From Verrucomicrobiia bacterium (GTDB taxonomy: Bacteria; Verrucomicrobiota; Verrucomicrobiia; Verrucomicrobiales; DEV007), in the NCBI GenBank assembly GCA_030425385.1, contig JAUIAH010000002.1, positions 372,001-436,000 of the forward strand: DNA of 64,000 nucleotides, written 5' to 3'. How positions within the stretch are numbered: the stretch's first letter is position 1; the number at the start of each line of letters is the position of its first letter. The notes below the pieces were generated by a model, which saw nothing but the letters and a program-made list of their open reading frames with translations, was not told where the DNA came from and ran no database searches. This document shows, piece after piece, positions 1 to 9,536 of the stretch. Position numbers and translations under genes: made by a program.

Positions 1-1567
1 CGACAGCATCTTGAGCAGTCTCTTTCACCGCTTCCGCAGAATCCTCGACGGCGTCTTTCACCGCTTCGGTTGCTTCCTCGACCGCTTCGGTTGCTTCTTC
101 CGCCGCTTCAGTGGGGCGAGGTGGGATGGCGATAGGAGGCGTGGTAGCTGTGATCGGCTCTTTCTTCTCGGGAGCCGCCGGAATCTCGATGGGAGGCGAC
201 GTCGCCGTGACAGGCTTCTTCACTGGCGGCACAGCCACGGGTTTGGAAACAACTTCGACATCCGTCTTGGTTTCCGTTGCAGACGTTGGTGGCGTCACGC
301 CCGGAGGCAATTCGGGCTTCTGTAAGGATGTCGGCGGCGCTTCCGTGTCTTCTTCTGTCTCCTCTTCCTCGTCCTTGAGCAAATCGGGACGGGACTTGAG
401 GAGGCTATCCACGCGATAGCTGCTCAGCGCGAACCAATGCCCTTCCAGCGCTTTCTCCAAGGCCAGCTTGTCTTCGAGCTTCTTCTTCTCTAACAAGAAA
501 TCCCCATCCGCCTTGGCCTTCTCCTCCTCCGTCTCTTCCTTGCCTTCTTCGACCACGCGCTCTTGGGGAAACTCCCCAGCCACGGTGAACTTGATAGGAA
601 TTTGATTACCCTCCTCATCCTTGGGTCCAATGAGGATATTATAAGTGAATCCTTCGAAGGTGGTGATGGCCACTTCCGTTGCCTTAGATTCATCGACCTC
701 TGCGACCTCTTCTTCCGTGAGAAGATCTTCGAAGCTCGCGCTCGAAAGCACCGTCTTGAGGCTGCTCACTTTGCTGCCATCAAGGACTTTGCCCTCGGGA
801 ATGTCACCTTCGAGCTTATAGTCGCCAGTATCACTCTCACGCATCAAGGCGTAACCTTCCTTCTCGCCATCCTTGTAGGTGACCGCAATGGACTTGGGCT
901 TGTTCACTTTGATGAAATCCGTCTTGTTGAGCCAGCCACCAGGTTCGGCCTCAATGGACCCAAAGTTGTAGGGCCAACCGCTTCCTGACATTAATTCGGA
1001 GAAATTGTCTGCCACTTCGAGAACCAAATCGCTGTTCTTGGACGTCCGAAGGAAACGTCCCGTCTTGCCACCGGCACCAGCCATGGGGTTGGCACCAGGA
1101 GCGGCCTGCGGGGGATTGTTCTTGCCGACTAACAGGTGCCCAATCTCATCGCTACCTCCACTCTTGAAGGTAACCTTCGTCGCCATCTTCTCGTCATCAC
1201 CCTCACCAGAAGGATCGACCAGTTCCAGGCGGCTGTCTTGCGATTTGCCCGCCTCAAAGGCTTGCACAATGGGCGTGTCCCAAAGCTTCACTAACATCGT
1301 GTTCACTTTTGAGGAATCGGCAGGATAATCCTTACGGTCCGCCACCAACCATTGATTGTCCGGCTTCTTCAGGGTGACCTCTCCATCCGTGGATTGAATG
1401 TGAATTTCCTTCACATCATTGATCGCCCAACCTTCGAGAAGCTCCTTGCCACGCAACTCGGTGGCATCCGTCTGATCACCGCCCCCGGTGGAACGGCTCG
1501 CGATGAACGCAATGGCTCCCAAGACCGCCATGACGGCGGTCAAGATCACTAAGAGTTTCGGTTTCAT
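1..1567 (-). CDS. DUF4340 domain protein, C-terminus cut by window edge
   Basis: The open frame on the minus strand begins at the ATG at 1567 and runs off the left edge with no stop, giving 522 visible codons. The N-terminus MKPKLLVILTAVMAVLGAIA is a single membrane anchor or uncleaved signal. The body, with repeated 'ΔxW.V'-like strands (for example NQWLVADRKDYPAD), matches the DUF4340 family that accompanies Gld-like ABC systems; it is probably periplasmic. After about residue 420 it becomes Pro/Glu/Thr-rich, then an Ala/Glu/Val-rich helical tail with short repeats (EATEAVEEATEAVKDAVEDS). It is the last visible gene of a four-gene operon, 24 bp after the GldG-like gene. Its own function is not known. 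Family call is good; the full length cannot be seen. Confidence 0.8.
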   Translation of the reverse strand, partial: MKPKLLVILTAVMAVLGAIAFIASRSTGGGDQTDATELRGKELLEGWAINDVKEIHIQSTDGEVTLKKPDNQWLVADRKDYPADSSKVNTMLVKLWDTPIVQAFEAGKSQDSRLELVDPSGEGDDEKMATKVTFKSGGSDEIGHLLVGKNNPPQAAPGANPMAGAGGKTGRFLRTSKNSDLVLEVADNFSELMSGSGWPYNFGSIEAEPGGWLNKTDFIKVNKPKSIAVTYKDGEKEGYALMRESDTGDYKLEGDIPEGKVLDGSKVSSLKTVLSSASFEDLLTEEEVAEVDESKATEVAITTFEGFTYNILIGPKDEEGNQIPIKFTVAGEFPQERVVEEGKEETEEEKAKADGDFLLEKKKLEDKLALEKALEGHWFALSSYRVDSLLKSRPDLLKDEEEETEEDTEAPPTSLQKPELPPGVTPPTSATETKTDVEVVSKPVAVPPVKKPVTATSPPIEIPAAPEKKEPITATTPPIAIPPRPTEAAEEATEAVEEATEAVKDAVEDSAEAVKETAQDAV

Positions 1568-1591
1568 GAGTCTTTGTAAGGGTGTCTAGGG

Positions 1592-3550
1592 TTACTTCGC
1601 TGCGGTCTTCGATTTCCGGATGGCGGCCATGACCACTCCTACGAGAATCACGAGAATGGGCATGAGGAGGATGTTGGCAAACTTCACTTTGGCGAGAAGA
1701 CGCTCCTTGTCCTTCCGGCTATCCAGACGGATTTGGCGAAGTTCCTTCTTGGCATCAGCCAAGGTTTCACGAGTTTCCTCCAGAGCTTTCTGCGTTTCAG
1801 GGTCCAAATTATGAACGCTCACTGGCTTGCCATCCTCGCTCTTGGCTTGCACTAGCTCGGAGAGGCGGCGCTGGGCGTCATCGACATCCTGCTGACCTTC
1901 CGCCAAGGACTGACGATACTTCTTATCACTTTCCTCATCCATCTCGCGGAGCTTGGTGAAGGAACGCTGAGCGGCTGTGCGGCTACGAATCTTGATGAGA
2001 TTCTCATTGCCCGCCATTTGCTCTAACAAGTTCTGTACGAGCACCATATTGGTGTTCCCCATGACTTGGTTCACCTGACCCGTGAAAGGATTGCGCATCT
2101 GCTGGAGAAAGGTGCGGTCGAAGAGCATGTCCACATCACCCACGAGGACCACGGTGTTCTCAGACTCAGCTTCCGCGAGGTGTGCGGGCTTCTCTTCCTC
2201 CTCCTCAGTCTCACTATCGTCGTCGGCAGCATCCTCATCGTTCTCTTCAGGCGCAGCTGGTTGGCCGTCGGGGAAGGCGGTCTTGAACGTGCCGGAGAGC
2301 ATCACTGCGAGGTCATACTGTTTCCCATCGGCATTGAACTTCGACATGATCTGCTCCGCGTCGTTTCCGAACATCTGTGAGGGCGTCACCATCTGGCTGT
2401 TCTCCGTGCTGGAAATGAGCGGCGTCTTCTCCAAGCCTTCTGCAGGCGTGCCCGAGAACGTGCCAGCTTCCCACATGAGCATGTTTTGAAGGGAAGCAGC
2501 CGCTGGCGCATCTTGATTGAAGGCTTCATTATTCAGTGAGAGCACGCGCGGCTCATTCACCCGCCCGCCACGATTGTCTTGCAAGGCAGTACGATAGGTC
2601 ACGTCCGCGAGCACTTTGTCGTCGGTGAAGGATACTCCCCACTTTTCAAAGAGCTTTGTCAGGGTGGACGGCTCATTGCCTCCGCCCATGCCACCCATCA
2701 TGGGGTTGGGTTGGCTGCTCTGGCCAAAGTAGAACTTCGGATCGACGAAGACGACGACTTTCCCTCCGCGGAGGATGAATTGATCAATCGCATACTCGCC
2801 CCGTTCGGTGATCGTCTTGGGATGCACCACGAGGAGAAGATCCACGTCCTCGCGAATCTTATTCGATGAGATGGGAATGGTCTCCACCTCATAGTCCTGC
2901 TCTAACAACTGCGGAAAGAACCAGGGAGGCGTCTGCTGCGGACCACCGCCCATCAGGGGATTAGCACCGGGGCCACCGCCTCCATTGATGGGTTCATCCG
3001 TCATGATAGCGACCTTAGGCTTGTCGCCGCGAGTGACTTCCGCCACGGCGCGAGACAGTTCATACTCTAACAACGTCTCCTGCTGGGGATCAAGCGTGGG
3101 CAGAACGACTTTCTCATCGAGGCACTGGACCACGAGACCGTTGTAGAAGGACTCCACCAGATTCATGCTGATCCGGTTGATGCCATCTTGCAGCGCCGCC
3201 ACTTCCTCGTCGGAGTCGGGCTCAGGGTCTAGCATTTCCACAGTCACTTTACCCTTACTACGCTTGCGATACTCATTAAGAATATCTTCCACCCGGCGCA
3301 TGTAGACTTGGATTTGCTCTGGCAAGATGGATTTGTCCTCCGTGCGGTAGTAACGGATGTTCACCTTCGTATCGAGGTCGCTCAGGATGTTCTGAGTGCC
3401 CTCGGATAGCGTGTAGAGCTTATCCTCCGTGAAATCGAACCGTGTGCGGAACGGTCCCAGGCCGAGGATGAAGTTCACAAGCAAGAGGATGAGCAGGATC
3501 ACGAGCACGCCTGCCCAGGAGAATAGCTTGTTGGTTTGATTCTGATCCAT
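1592..3550 (-). CDS. GldG-like ABC transporter auxiliary protein
   Basis: This is a 652-residue protein of the GldG / ABC-type auxiliary family (ABC_transp_aux). An N-terminal membrane helix (about residues 12-32, VLVILLILLLVNFILG) is followed by the family's typical opening about 'LSEGTQNILSDL' and 'VNIRYYRTED'. The large extracytoplasmic domain has Gly/Met/Pro-rich inserts and an acidic stretch (DDDSETEEEEE) near residue 440. A coiled coil and a second membrane helix lie at the C-terminus (ILLMPILVILVGVVMAAI). It sits 23 bp after the permease gene in the same operon. In Bacteroidetes such proteins work with gliding/secretion ABC systems; here gliding is not implied and the cargo is unknown. 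Confidence 0.85.
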   Translation of the reverse strand: MDQNQTNKLFSWAGVLVILLILLLVNFILGLGPFRTRFDFTEDKLYTLSEGTQNILSDLDTKVNIRYYRTEDKSILPEQIQVYMRRVEDILNEYRKRSKGKVTVEMLDPEPDSDEEVAALQDGINRISMNLVESFYNGLVVQCLDEKVVLPTLDPQQETLLEYELSRAVAEVTRGDKPKVAIMTDEPINGGGGPGANPLMGGGPQQTPPWFFPQLLEQDYEVETIPISSNKIREDVDLLLVVHPKTITERGEYAIDQFILRGGKVVVFVDPKFYFGQSSQPNPMMGGMGGGNEPSTLTKLFEKWGVSFTDDKVLADVTYRTALQDNRGGRVNEPRVLSLNNEAFNQDAPAAASLQNMLMWEAGTFSGTPAEGLEKTPLISSTENSQMVTPSQMFGNDAEQIMSKFNADGKQYDLAVMLSGTFKTAFPDGQPAAPEENDEDAADDDSETEEEEEKPAHLAEAESENTVVLVGDVDMLFDRTFLQQMRNPFTGQVNQVMGNTNMVLVQNLLEQMAGNENLIKIRSRTAAQRSFTKLREMDEESDKKYRQSLAEGQQDVDDAQRRLSELVQAKSEDGKPVSVHNLDPETQKALEETRETLADAKKELRQIRLDSRKDKERLLAKVKFANILLMPILVILVGVVMAAIRKSKTAAK

Positions 3551-3573
3551 GATAATTCGAATGTTAGGTTTCG

Positions 3574-4314
3574 TTAGGCGCGTTTCGTCTTGAGAATGAC
3601 CGCGGTGAGATAGAGGCAGAAGCCAATCACGCTGAGGAAGAAGATGATGTCAGAACTGACCACAATACCTTTCGTCAATTCGTTGTAATGGGTCAGCACG
3701 CTGAGCTGAGCCAAGCTCTGCCCCACACCGGGGACCCATCCATCAATGGCACTGACCACGATGGGCCAGCCTGACATGATCATGCCCAGGCAGATGAACA
3801 GGGCAACGATGAAGCTCACCACCATGCTGCGCGTGAGTGCTGAAATGACTCCGGTCACCGCAAGGAAGGTGACTCCGACGAAGAAGGCGGCGATGTAGCC
3901 TGAGAAGACGGTGCCATTGTCAGGATCGCCAAGCCAATTGATCGTCATCCATGCCGGGAATGTCAGCGCGAGACTGACGAAGACGATGGTGGCAGCAGCG
4001 AGGAATTTGCCCGCGATGGCTTGCCACGGTGAAATGGGCATCGTCATCAAGAGCTCCATCGTTCCCAAACGATGCTCCTCCGACCACAGGCGCATGCCTA
4101 CTGCCGGTGAGAAGACCATGAAGATCCATGGCACGTAGAGAAAGAATGCGGCGAGCGAGGCATCTTGTCGCTCTAGCAATCCACCAAAGAGGAAGGCAAA
4201 TCCTTGAGACAAGAGCAAGAAGACCACAATCAGCACCCAGGCGAGTGGCGTGCTGAAGTAGCTCTTCAGCTCCTTCTTCATGATTGTCCAAATATGACCC
4301 CAAGAGTTTTTCAT
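3574..4314 (-). CDS. ABC-2 type transporter permease (GldF-like)
   Basis: A 246-residue integral membrane protein with six predicted hydrophobic segments. It opens with 'IWTIMKKELKSYFSTPLAWVL', the usual start of ABC-2 permeases of the GldF class, and contains 'RLWSEEHRLGTMELLMTMPIS', the family's cytoplasmic loop signature that couples to the ATPase. It lies between the ATP-binding gene (48 bp upstream) and the GldG-like gene (23 bp downstream), so it should form the membrane channel of one exporter. The substrate cannot be inferred. Confidence 0.88.
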   Translation of the reverse strand: MKNSWGHIWTIMKKELKSYFSTPLAWVLIVVFLLLSQGFAFLFGGLLERQDASLAAFFLYVPWIFMVFSPAVGMRLWSEEHRLGTMELLMTMPISPWQAIAGKFLAAATIVFVSLALTFPAWMTINWLGDPDNGTVFSGYIAAFFVGVTFLAVTGVISALTRSMVVSFIVALFICLGMIMSGWPIVVSAIDGWVPGVGQSLAQLSVLTHYNELTKGIVVSSDIIFFLSVIGFCLYLTAVILKTKRA

Positions 4315-4362
4315 AAAGGCGTTGGTTGAAATACGGTTGGTAATTTGGTTAGAATAATCCCT

Positions 4363-5313
4363 TTAGGCGGCGCTATCCGTGACGGTGATTTCTCGGAACA
4401 TGTCGTCGAGACGACCTTCCACGGTGGCTAGTTCCTGTAGCAGCCCGTTCTTGCCAGAGACATATTTGAAGATTTCTTCCGAAGCGCGCCCTGATTGCCC
4501 AGGCTTGGGCGTGGCCACTCCGCGTAAGGTATTCTCCTCCTCCAGGGTGATATTGAGAGAATCGACGCTCGTCAGATTCTGCAAGGCTTCTTTGGCACTG
4601 GCGGCAGGGATCCCGGCGATGCCAAAGCGAATGGTTCCAGCACCGGTGGCCTTCTGTTTCAAGTCATCCGGCGTGCCGTTGGCAACCACGACGCCGTTGC
4701 TGATCACGATGGCCCGTGTGCAGGCCGCTTCCACCTCTTCCAAGATGTGGGTGGAGAAGATGATCGCTTTCTCTTCACCCATCCGACGAATCAGCCCGCG
4801 CACTTCGTGCTTCTGGTTGGGATCGAGACCATCGGTCGGCTCATCCATGATGAGGACATCAGGATCACTGATCAGCGCCTGCGCAAAGCACGTCCGGTGG
4901 CGGAAACCCTTTGAGAGCGTGTCCACACTCTGATGCCGGACGCCCTGCAGATGGCAGAGATCCATGGAACGGCTCACCGCCTTGTCGAGATCGGCCCCGC
5001 TGAGACCGCGAAGCTGCCCAATGAAATTCAGGAATCCCTGGACGGTCAGCTCTGTATAGAGCGGCGCATTCTCTGGGAGGTAGCCGATGTGCGTCTTGGC
5101 ACGGATGGGGTCCTCAACGACATCAGCCCCGCCTACAGTGATCGTGCCACTGGTAGGAGGCAGATAGCCGGTGACCATCCGCATGGTGGTCGATTTCCCG
5201 GCACCGTTGGGCCCAAGAAACCCGAGCACCTCCCCTTTCTTCACGTCAAAAGTGACGTTGTTCACGGCCTTCTTGGCCCCGAAGTGTTTCGATAGGTTCT
5301 CTACGTGGATCAT
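4363..5313 (-). CDS. ABC transporter ATP-binding protein (GldA-like)
   Basis: A 316-residue cytoplasmic ATPase and first gene of the minus-strand operon. The Walker A motif GPNGAGKST is near residue 37, the signature region reads 'LSKGFRHRTCFAQAL', and Walker B is 'VLIMDEPTDGLDP' with the H-loop 'STHILEEVE'. The signature LSKG(F/Y) rather than LSGGQ is normal for GldA-type ATPases, so it is not a defect. A C-terminal extension of about 90 residues follows the nucleotide-binding domain. It powers the permease encoded next. A 12-bp perfect palindrome at 5442-5453 lies in the upstream region. Confidence 0.9.
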   Translation of the reverse strand: MIHVENLSKHFGAKKAVNNVTFDVKKGEVLGFLGPNGAGKSTTMRMVTGYLPPTSGTITVGGADVVEDPIRAKTHIGYLPENAPLYTELTVQGFLNFIGQLRGLSGADLDKAVSRSMDLCHLQGVRHQSVDTLSKGFRHRTCFAQALISDPDVLIMDEPTDGLDPNQKHEVRGLIRRMGEEKAIIFSTHILEEVEAACTRAIVISNGVVVANGTPDDLKQKATGAGTIRFGIAGIPAASAKEALQNLTSVDSLNITLEEENTLRGVATPKPGQSGRASEEIFKYVSGKNGLLQELATVEGRLDDMFREITVTDSAA

Positions 5314-5441
5314 GAATTGGAGAAACTTCCTCCTGACTCATGGGTAAGGAAGAAGTCCATGTTAAGGTTACGACATTGTGCTGATGGCAGCATCGAAAGT
5401 TATCTTCTTCTGTTACGCACCGTAAGTAGTGTGTGTGGCCA

Positions 5442-5453
5442 TTGTCATGACAA
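5442..5453. promoter_or_regulatory. Perfect palindrome TTGTCATGACAA, candidate operator
   Basis: The 12 bases TTGTCATGACAA are a perfect inverted repeat in the 220-bp divergent region between the ABC operon (minus, start 5313) and exonuclease III (plus, start 5534). Position and symmetry suit a dimeric regulator's site, but a 12-bp palindrome can also occur by chance and no regulator is encoded beside it. Confidence 0.3.
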
Positions 5454-5533
5454 GAATCGCCATTGATGCAAGCAGTTTTCGTGTTATTTGACGCGGGCTC
5501 AGGCCCCTCAACTCCCTCTCATTCAAGCTCTTC

Positions 5534-6316
5534 ATGACTCGTAAGGCTCACCCAAGTACATTGATTTCGTGGAACGTCAACGGTCTCCGTGCCGTCTTGC
5601 AGAAAGACTTCGTGAAATTTTTCCAAGAATCCGATGCGGACGTCGTCTGCCTCCAGGAAATCAAGGCGCACCCTGAGCAGATCGAGGATCTCAGCTGGGC
5701 GGCGGGCTACGAGACCTACTGGAACCCCGCTCAGAAGAAGGGCTACTCGGGAACGGCCATCTTCTCGCGGGTCAAGCCCATCCACACCCGCCACGGCATG
5801 GGCATCGACGAGCACGATCAAGAAGGCCGCGTGTTGACCCTCGAATTTCCCAAATTCTCCGTCGTCACCGTCTACACGCCCAATTCCCAGAATGAACTGC
5901 GACGCCTGCCCTATCGGCAAGAATGGGACGCCGCCTTCCTCGCCTACCTCAAGCATTTGGAGAAGGAGAAACCCGTCGTCGTCTGCGGAGATCTCAACGT
6001 CGCCCACCAAGAGATTGATCTCGCCAATCCCAAGTCCAACCGGAAGAACGCGGGCTTCACCGATGAAGAGCGCGCGGGATTCGACACGTTGTTAGAGCAT
6101 GGCTTCGTCGACACCTTCCGGATGTTCACCCCTGACCCGCACCAATACACCTGGTGGAGCTACCGCATGGGCGCTCGCAAACGGAACGTCGGGTGGCGCA
6201 TCGACTACTGGCTCGTTTCCGAAGCCCTCCGCAGCAAGGTGAAAGCCTCCACCATCCTCTCCGACGTCATGGGCTCGGATCATTGCCCCGTGCAGTTGGA
6301 AATGAAACGCCCCTGA
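5534..6316 (+). CDS. xth: Exodeoxyribonuclease III / AP endonuclease
   Basis: A 260-residue enzyme of the exonuclease III (EEP) family, which cuts DNA at abasic sites and removes 3' blocks in base excision repair. Motifs appear in order: '[10 protein letters not shown]' near the start, '[10 protein letters not shown]' with the metal-binding Glu, '[10 protein letters not shown]', '[15 protein letters not shown]' with catalytic Asp/Asn, and 'GSDHCPV' with the catalytic Asp-His at the end. Length is normal and no key residue is missing. The start at 5534 leaves only ten residues before the first conserved strand. It is transcribed alone, divergently from the ABC operon. Confidence 0.95.
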   Translation: MTRKAHPSTLISWNVNGLRAVLQKDFVKFFQESDADVVCLQEIKAHPEQIEDLSWAAGYETYWNPAQKKGYSGTAIFSRVKPIHTRHGMGIDEHDQEGRVLTLEFPKFSVVTVYTPNSQNELRRLPYRQEWDAAFLAYLKHLEKEKPVVVCGDLNVAHQEIDLANPKSNRKNAGFTDEERAGFDTLLEHGFVDTFRMFTPDPHQYTWWSYRMGARKRNVGWRIDYWLVSEALRSKVKASTILSDVMGSDHCPVQLEMKRP

Positions 6317-6419
6317 CCCACAGGGCGATAGGCCAGTGTTAGCCCCGATTGGAGATAGTTTAACCATCGAGAAACCGAATCGCGGGTAATGCAAATTACG
6401 ATCAACAATCGTCATTCAA

Positions 6420-8684
6420 TCAACGGCGTCCACGTTTCCCTCGCTTACTCGACGGCTGTTTCCCTCGCTTAGACGGCTGCTTGCGCACTGCCCGCTTCTT
6501 CGCTGACTGACGCCGCTTCTTAGCCGGGCGCACCGCTTGCTTCTTCGTCGACGCCTTCCCCTTCTTCTTCCGCGGCACCGCCAAGCGGAAGTCGACTTGC
6601 TTCTGCGCCGTGTCCACCTTGGCAACCTGTACTTGAATGACGCCACCTAACTGAATCACATACCCTGTGCGCCGCCCGCGCAATTGCAAGCGCGTGTCGT
6701 CGAACTCATAGAAATCATCATCGAGCAACGACAACGGCACCAGCCCACGCATCCCGAGGTCTTGAACATCGATGAACACACCAAAGTTCCGCAGATCGGT
6801 GACCATGGCGGGATACGTGTGCAAGTCGCCGGTCTTCAATTGATGCTCCAAGAAGGCAAAGAGCTTCACGCTCTTGCTATCCCGTTCCGCATCAGCTGAG
6901 TTGCGTTCCGTGGTGGAAATGTGATCCGCCATGCGTGCCAATCGCCGTTCTTTGGCTTTCCCTTGCTCAAACAAGGCTCGATGCACTAACAGATCCGCGT
7001 ATCGCCGGATGGGCGAGGTGAAGTGCGCGTATTTCTCTTTGGCCAAGCCATAGTGCCCTAACGGTTCTACCGCATACCGCGCCCGCATCAGTGATTTGAG
7101 AAAGCCAATCTTCAGCGCAGGGCCGATGGACAAGCCCTTCAATCGCCGCATCAGCTTTTGCACTTCAGCGGGCTTTTCCAGATTGCCACAGGGCACGTGA
7201 TGACTCAGCACTTCCTGGCGATACTCCTCCAAACGTTCCGGATCCGGCCGCTCATGCACCCGATGCACCGATGGTCGTTTCAACCGAATCAACCGCGACG
7301 CTGCTGCTTCATTGGCCAAGAGCATGAATTCCTCAATCAGCTGATGCGAGATGTCATTCTCCACTTTCTCAATTCGCGACACGCGGCCTTTGTCATCGAG
7401 CCGAATCTTCGTTTCGGGAAAGTCCAGTTCCAACGAGCCCGCTTTGAAACGCCGTTTCCGCACCTTCATGGCCAAGCGCGCCGCGTCATGGAGCATGTGC
7501 TCGATCGGCCCTTCTTTCTTCTTCCGCTGCAACACCGCATACGCTTCTTCATAGGCGTAGCGTTTCTGTGAGTGAATCACGGCTTGATAAAACTTCACCT
7601 TGAGCACCTCTCCGGCATCGCTGAGGACAAATTCCACACACTTGGTCAAGCGATCGACTCCCGGCTTTAGCGAGCAGAGTTCATTGCTCAACGCCTCGGG
7701 CAGCATGGGAATGACGCGGTCGACCAAGTAGGTCGAGTTGCCGCGTTTGTAGGCTTCCTCATCCAAGGCCGTGCCTGCTTTCACATAATGCGACACGTCC
7801 GCAATGTGCACCCACAACCGCCAGCGATTGTCTGGCAAGCGTTTCAAATAAAACGCATCATCAAAGTCCTTCGCATCCGCTGGGTCGATAGTGATAACGT
7901 CATGGGAGCGGCAATCCACACGGTCTTTGATGTCCGCTTCCCTCACATGCTTACCAAACGACTTCACCTCCTGCAACACCTTGCGGGGAAACTTCAAGGG
8001 CAAGTCATATTGCCGAAGGATCGATAACATATCGACACCCTCCTTCGTAGGCGGCCCAAGCACTTCGGTGATGACACCCTCAGGATTCGTGTGACGCGAT
8101 TCCCAATCGGTCAGCTCCACCACGACCTTATCGCCCACTCGAGCCGGGCGTCCCACATCCTTTGGCTTAGGCACATAGATGTCTTCGGGAAACCGCGGAT
8201 CATCGGGAGCCACATGAAGAAATTGCTTCGTCCGGCGCAGCGTGCCGACAATCTGCGTTCGCCGACGTTCTAACACCCTTACCACCGTGCCCGTGGCGGG
8301 TTGTTCTTCGTCTCGTCCCCTACCCTTGCCCTGGCGTCCCCGAGGCCGCACATCACGACGCACCAAGACATGGTCCTCATGCATCGCCGTGCCCGTGCCC
8401 GCCGCTGGAATGGCGATCTCCGGCAAGCCAGGCTCATCCGGGGTCAGAAAGCCGCGTCCATGCCGGGTGATGGAAATGCGGCCTGGGATCAGGTCCGCCT
8501 CTCTCGGAATGATGTAGCGATTGCCTTTGATACGGGCCACTTGCCCATCGCGCTCGAGCTCGCGAAGCACTTTCTGCAACGCCTGCTGGCGGTTGGGACT
8601 TTCTTTCAAAAGCCGGAGCAGTTCCGGCACATTTGACGGCACATAACGGCGCCGTCCTAACAGTTTAAGAATTTGTTCTTCCAT
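6420..8684 (-). CDS. rnr: Ribonuclease R
   Basis: A 754-residue 3'-to-5' exoribonuclease of the RNase II/R family. The N-terminus is a winged-helix segment (ILKLLGRRRYVPSNVPELLR), followed by cold-shock-like domains. The RNB catalytic domain has 'TIDPADAKDFDDAF' with the metal-binding aspartates and the typical 'YAHFTSPIRRYADLLVHR'. A C-terminal S1 domain (MVTDLRNFGVFIDVQD) is followed by a Lys/Arg-rich tail of about 50 residues, typical of RNase R and used for structured RNA binding. Its start is 77 bp downstream of the end of the dehydrogenase gene on the same strand. Confidence 0.95.
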   Translation of the reverse strand: MEEQILKLLGRRRYVPSNVPELLRLLKESPNRQQALQKVLRELERDGQVARIKGNRYIIPREADLIPGRISITRHGRGFLTPDEPGLPEIAIPAAGTGTAMHEDHVLVRRDVRPRGRQGKGRGRDEEQPATGTVVRVLERRRTQIVGTLRRTKQFLHVAPDDPRFPEDIYVPKPKDVGRPARVGDKVVVELTDWESRHTNPEGVITEVLGPPTKEGVDMLSILRQYDLPLKFPRKVLQEVKSFGKHVREADIKDRVDCRSHDVITIDPADAKDFDDAFYLKRLPDNRWRLWVHIADVSHYVKAGTALDEEAYKRGNSTYLVDRVIPMLPEALSNELCSLKPGVDRLTKCVEFVLSDAGEVLKVKFYQAVIHSQKRYAYEEAYAVLQRKKKEGPIEHMLHDAARLAMKVRKRRFKAGSLELDFPETKIRLDDKGRVSRIEKVENDISHQLIEEFMLLANEAAASRLIRLKRPSVHRVHERPDPERLEEYRQEVLSHHVPCGNLEKPAEVQKLMRRLKGLSIGPALKIGFLKSLMRARYAVEPLGHYGLAKEKYAHFTSPIRRYADLLVHRALFEQGKAKERRLARMADHISTTERNSADAERDSKSVKLFAFLEHQLKTGDLHTYPAMVTDLRNFGVFIDVQDLGMRGLVPLSLLDDDFYEFDDTRLQLRGRRTGYVIQLGGVIQVQVAKVDTAQKQVDFRLAVPRKKKGKASTKKQAVRPAKKRRQSAKKRAVRKQPSKRGKQPSSKRGKRGRR

Positions 8685-8761
8685 TAATGCGTGTGTGAGG
8701 CATCGATCGCGAAACGATGGATGCGTATGAATTGACCGGGTGGGACCCTCATGGGTTCACC

Positions 8762-9454
8762 TCACGGGGCGGTCAATGCCTTTCCGTTGCAACGTGCGTC
8801 CAGTTTGGCCAGAAACGGTACCGCCGAACCTGCCCAATCTTCTGGGCCAGGATACGCCGCGGCTCCTGGGCCGAAGCATTTCTGCAACATCTCCGTGTGG
8901 ATGATCCCCGGGTTCATCGCCGCCACCGCAATGCCCTTGGGCACTTCTTGCGCCATGGCAGCGCTGAGACCTTCGATGGCCCATTTGCTTGCACAATAAG
9001 GGGCCACTTCGGGTGAGGTGGAACGCCCCCAGCCAGAGCTGAAGTTCACGATCACTCCTGATCCCCTCTCTAGCAAAGCGGGCATCACCGCCCGGATGAT
9101 GGAAGCTGTACCCTTGATATTGATATCAATCAAGTCCGAGAATGCCTCCGCCTCAATTTCCCACAGGGGCGCGCTTTCATTGATGACTGCGCCGTTGTTC
9201 AGGACCAAGTCCGGCGTGCCCACTTTCGCCACCGCTTCCCTGACAAAAGCCGCAGCCGACGCATCGGAAGCCAGGTCCGCCGCCACAAAGTGATGCGGGC
9301 TCCCATGCCGCTCTCGCAAAGCCGCCAACGCATCCTCCGATCTCCCACAGCCCGCCACCGTCCATCCGAGATTGGCAAACCCATCAACCATCGCCTTGCC
9401 AAGACCACGGGTCACGCCCGTGATCAACACCACCTTTGCTTTCGACTGACTCAT
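8762..9454 (-). CDS. Short-chain dehydrogenase/reductase
   Basis: A 230-residue Rossmann-fold oxidoreductase. The cofactor-binding motif 'LITGVTRGLGKAM' is at residues 10-22, followed by 'LNNGAVIN' and the catalytic Ser region 'VNFSSGWGRS' with 'YCASK' (Tyr and Lys at the YxxxK site), so the active site looks complete. After the YxxxK helix it has 'MNPGIIHTEML', the usual PG turn. The substrate cannot be told from sequence. It lies upstream of rnr on the same strand and starts two bases inside the opposite-strand frame that follows. Confidence 0.88.
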   Translation of the reverse strand: MSQSKAKVVLITGVTRGLGKAMVDGFANLGWTVAGCGRSEDALAALRERHGSPHHFVAADLASDASAAAFVREAVAKVGTPDLVLNNGAVINESAPLWEIEAEAFSDLIDINIKGTASIIRAVMPALLERGSGVIVNFSSGWGRSTSPEVAPYCASKWAIEGLSAAMAQEVPKGIAVAAMNPGIIHTEMLQKCFGPGAAAYPGPEDWAGSAVPFLAKLDARCNGKALTAP

Positions 9455-9536
9455 GCACGATCTCTATGCAAGAAGGCTCAGAGAAGCCAGGCCCAAATTG
9501 CGAACCTTCAAAGCAGGTCAAACCTGCCTAACACTG

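Noticed and set aside
4363-5313. Non-canonical ABC signature LSKGF instead of LSGGQ
   Set aside because: This form is normal for GldA-type ATPases, so it is not evidence of inactivity.
5538-6316. Possible frameshift or second copy of exonuclease III from overlapping antisense frames
   Set aside because: The antisense frames mirror the high-GC third-position pattern; only the plus frame carries family motifs.
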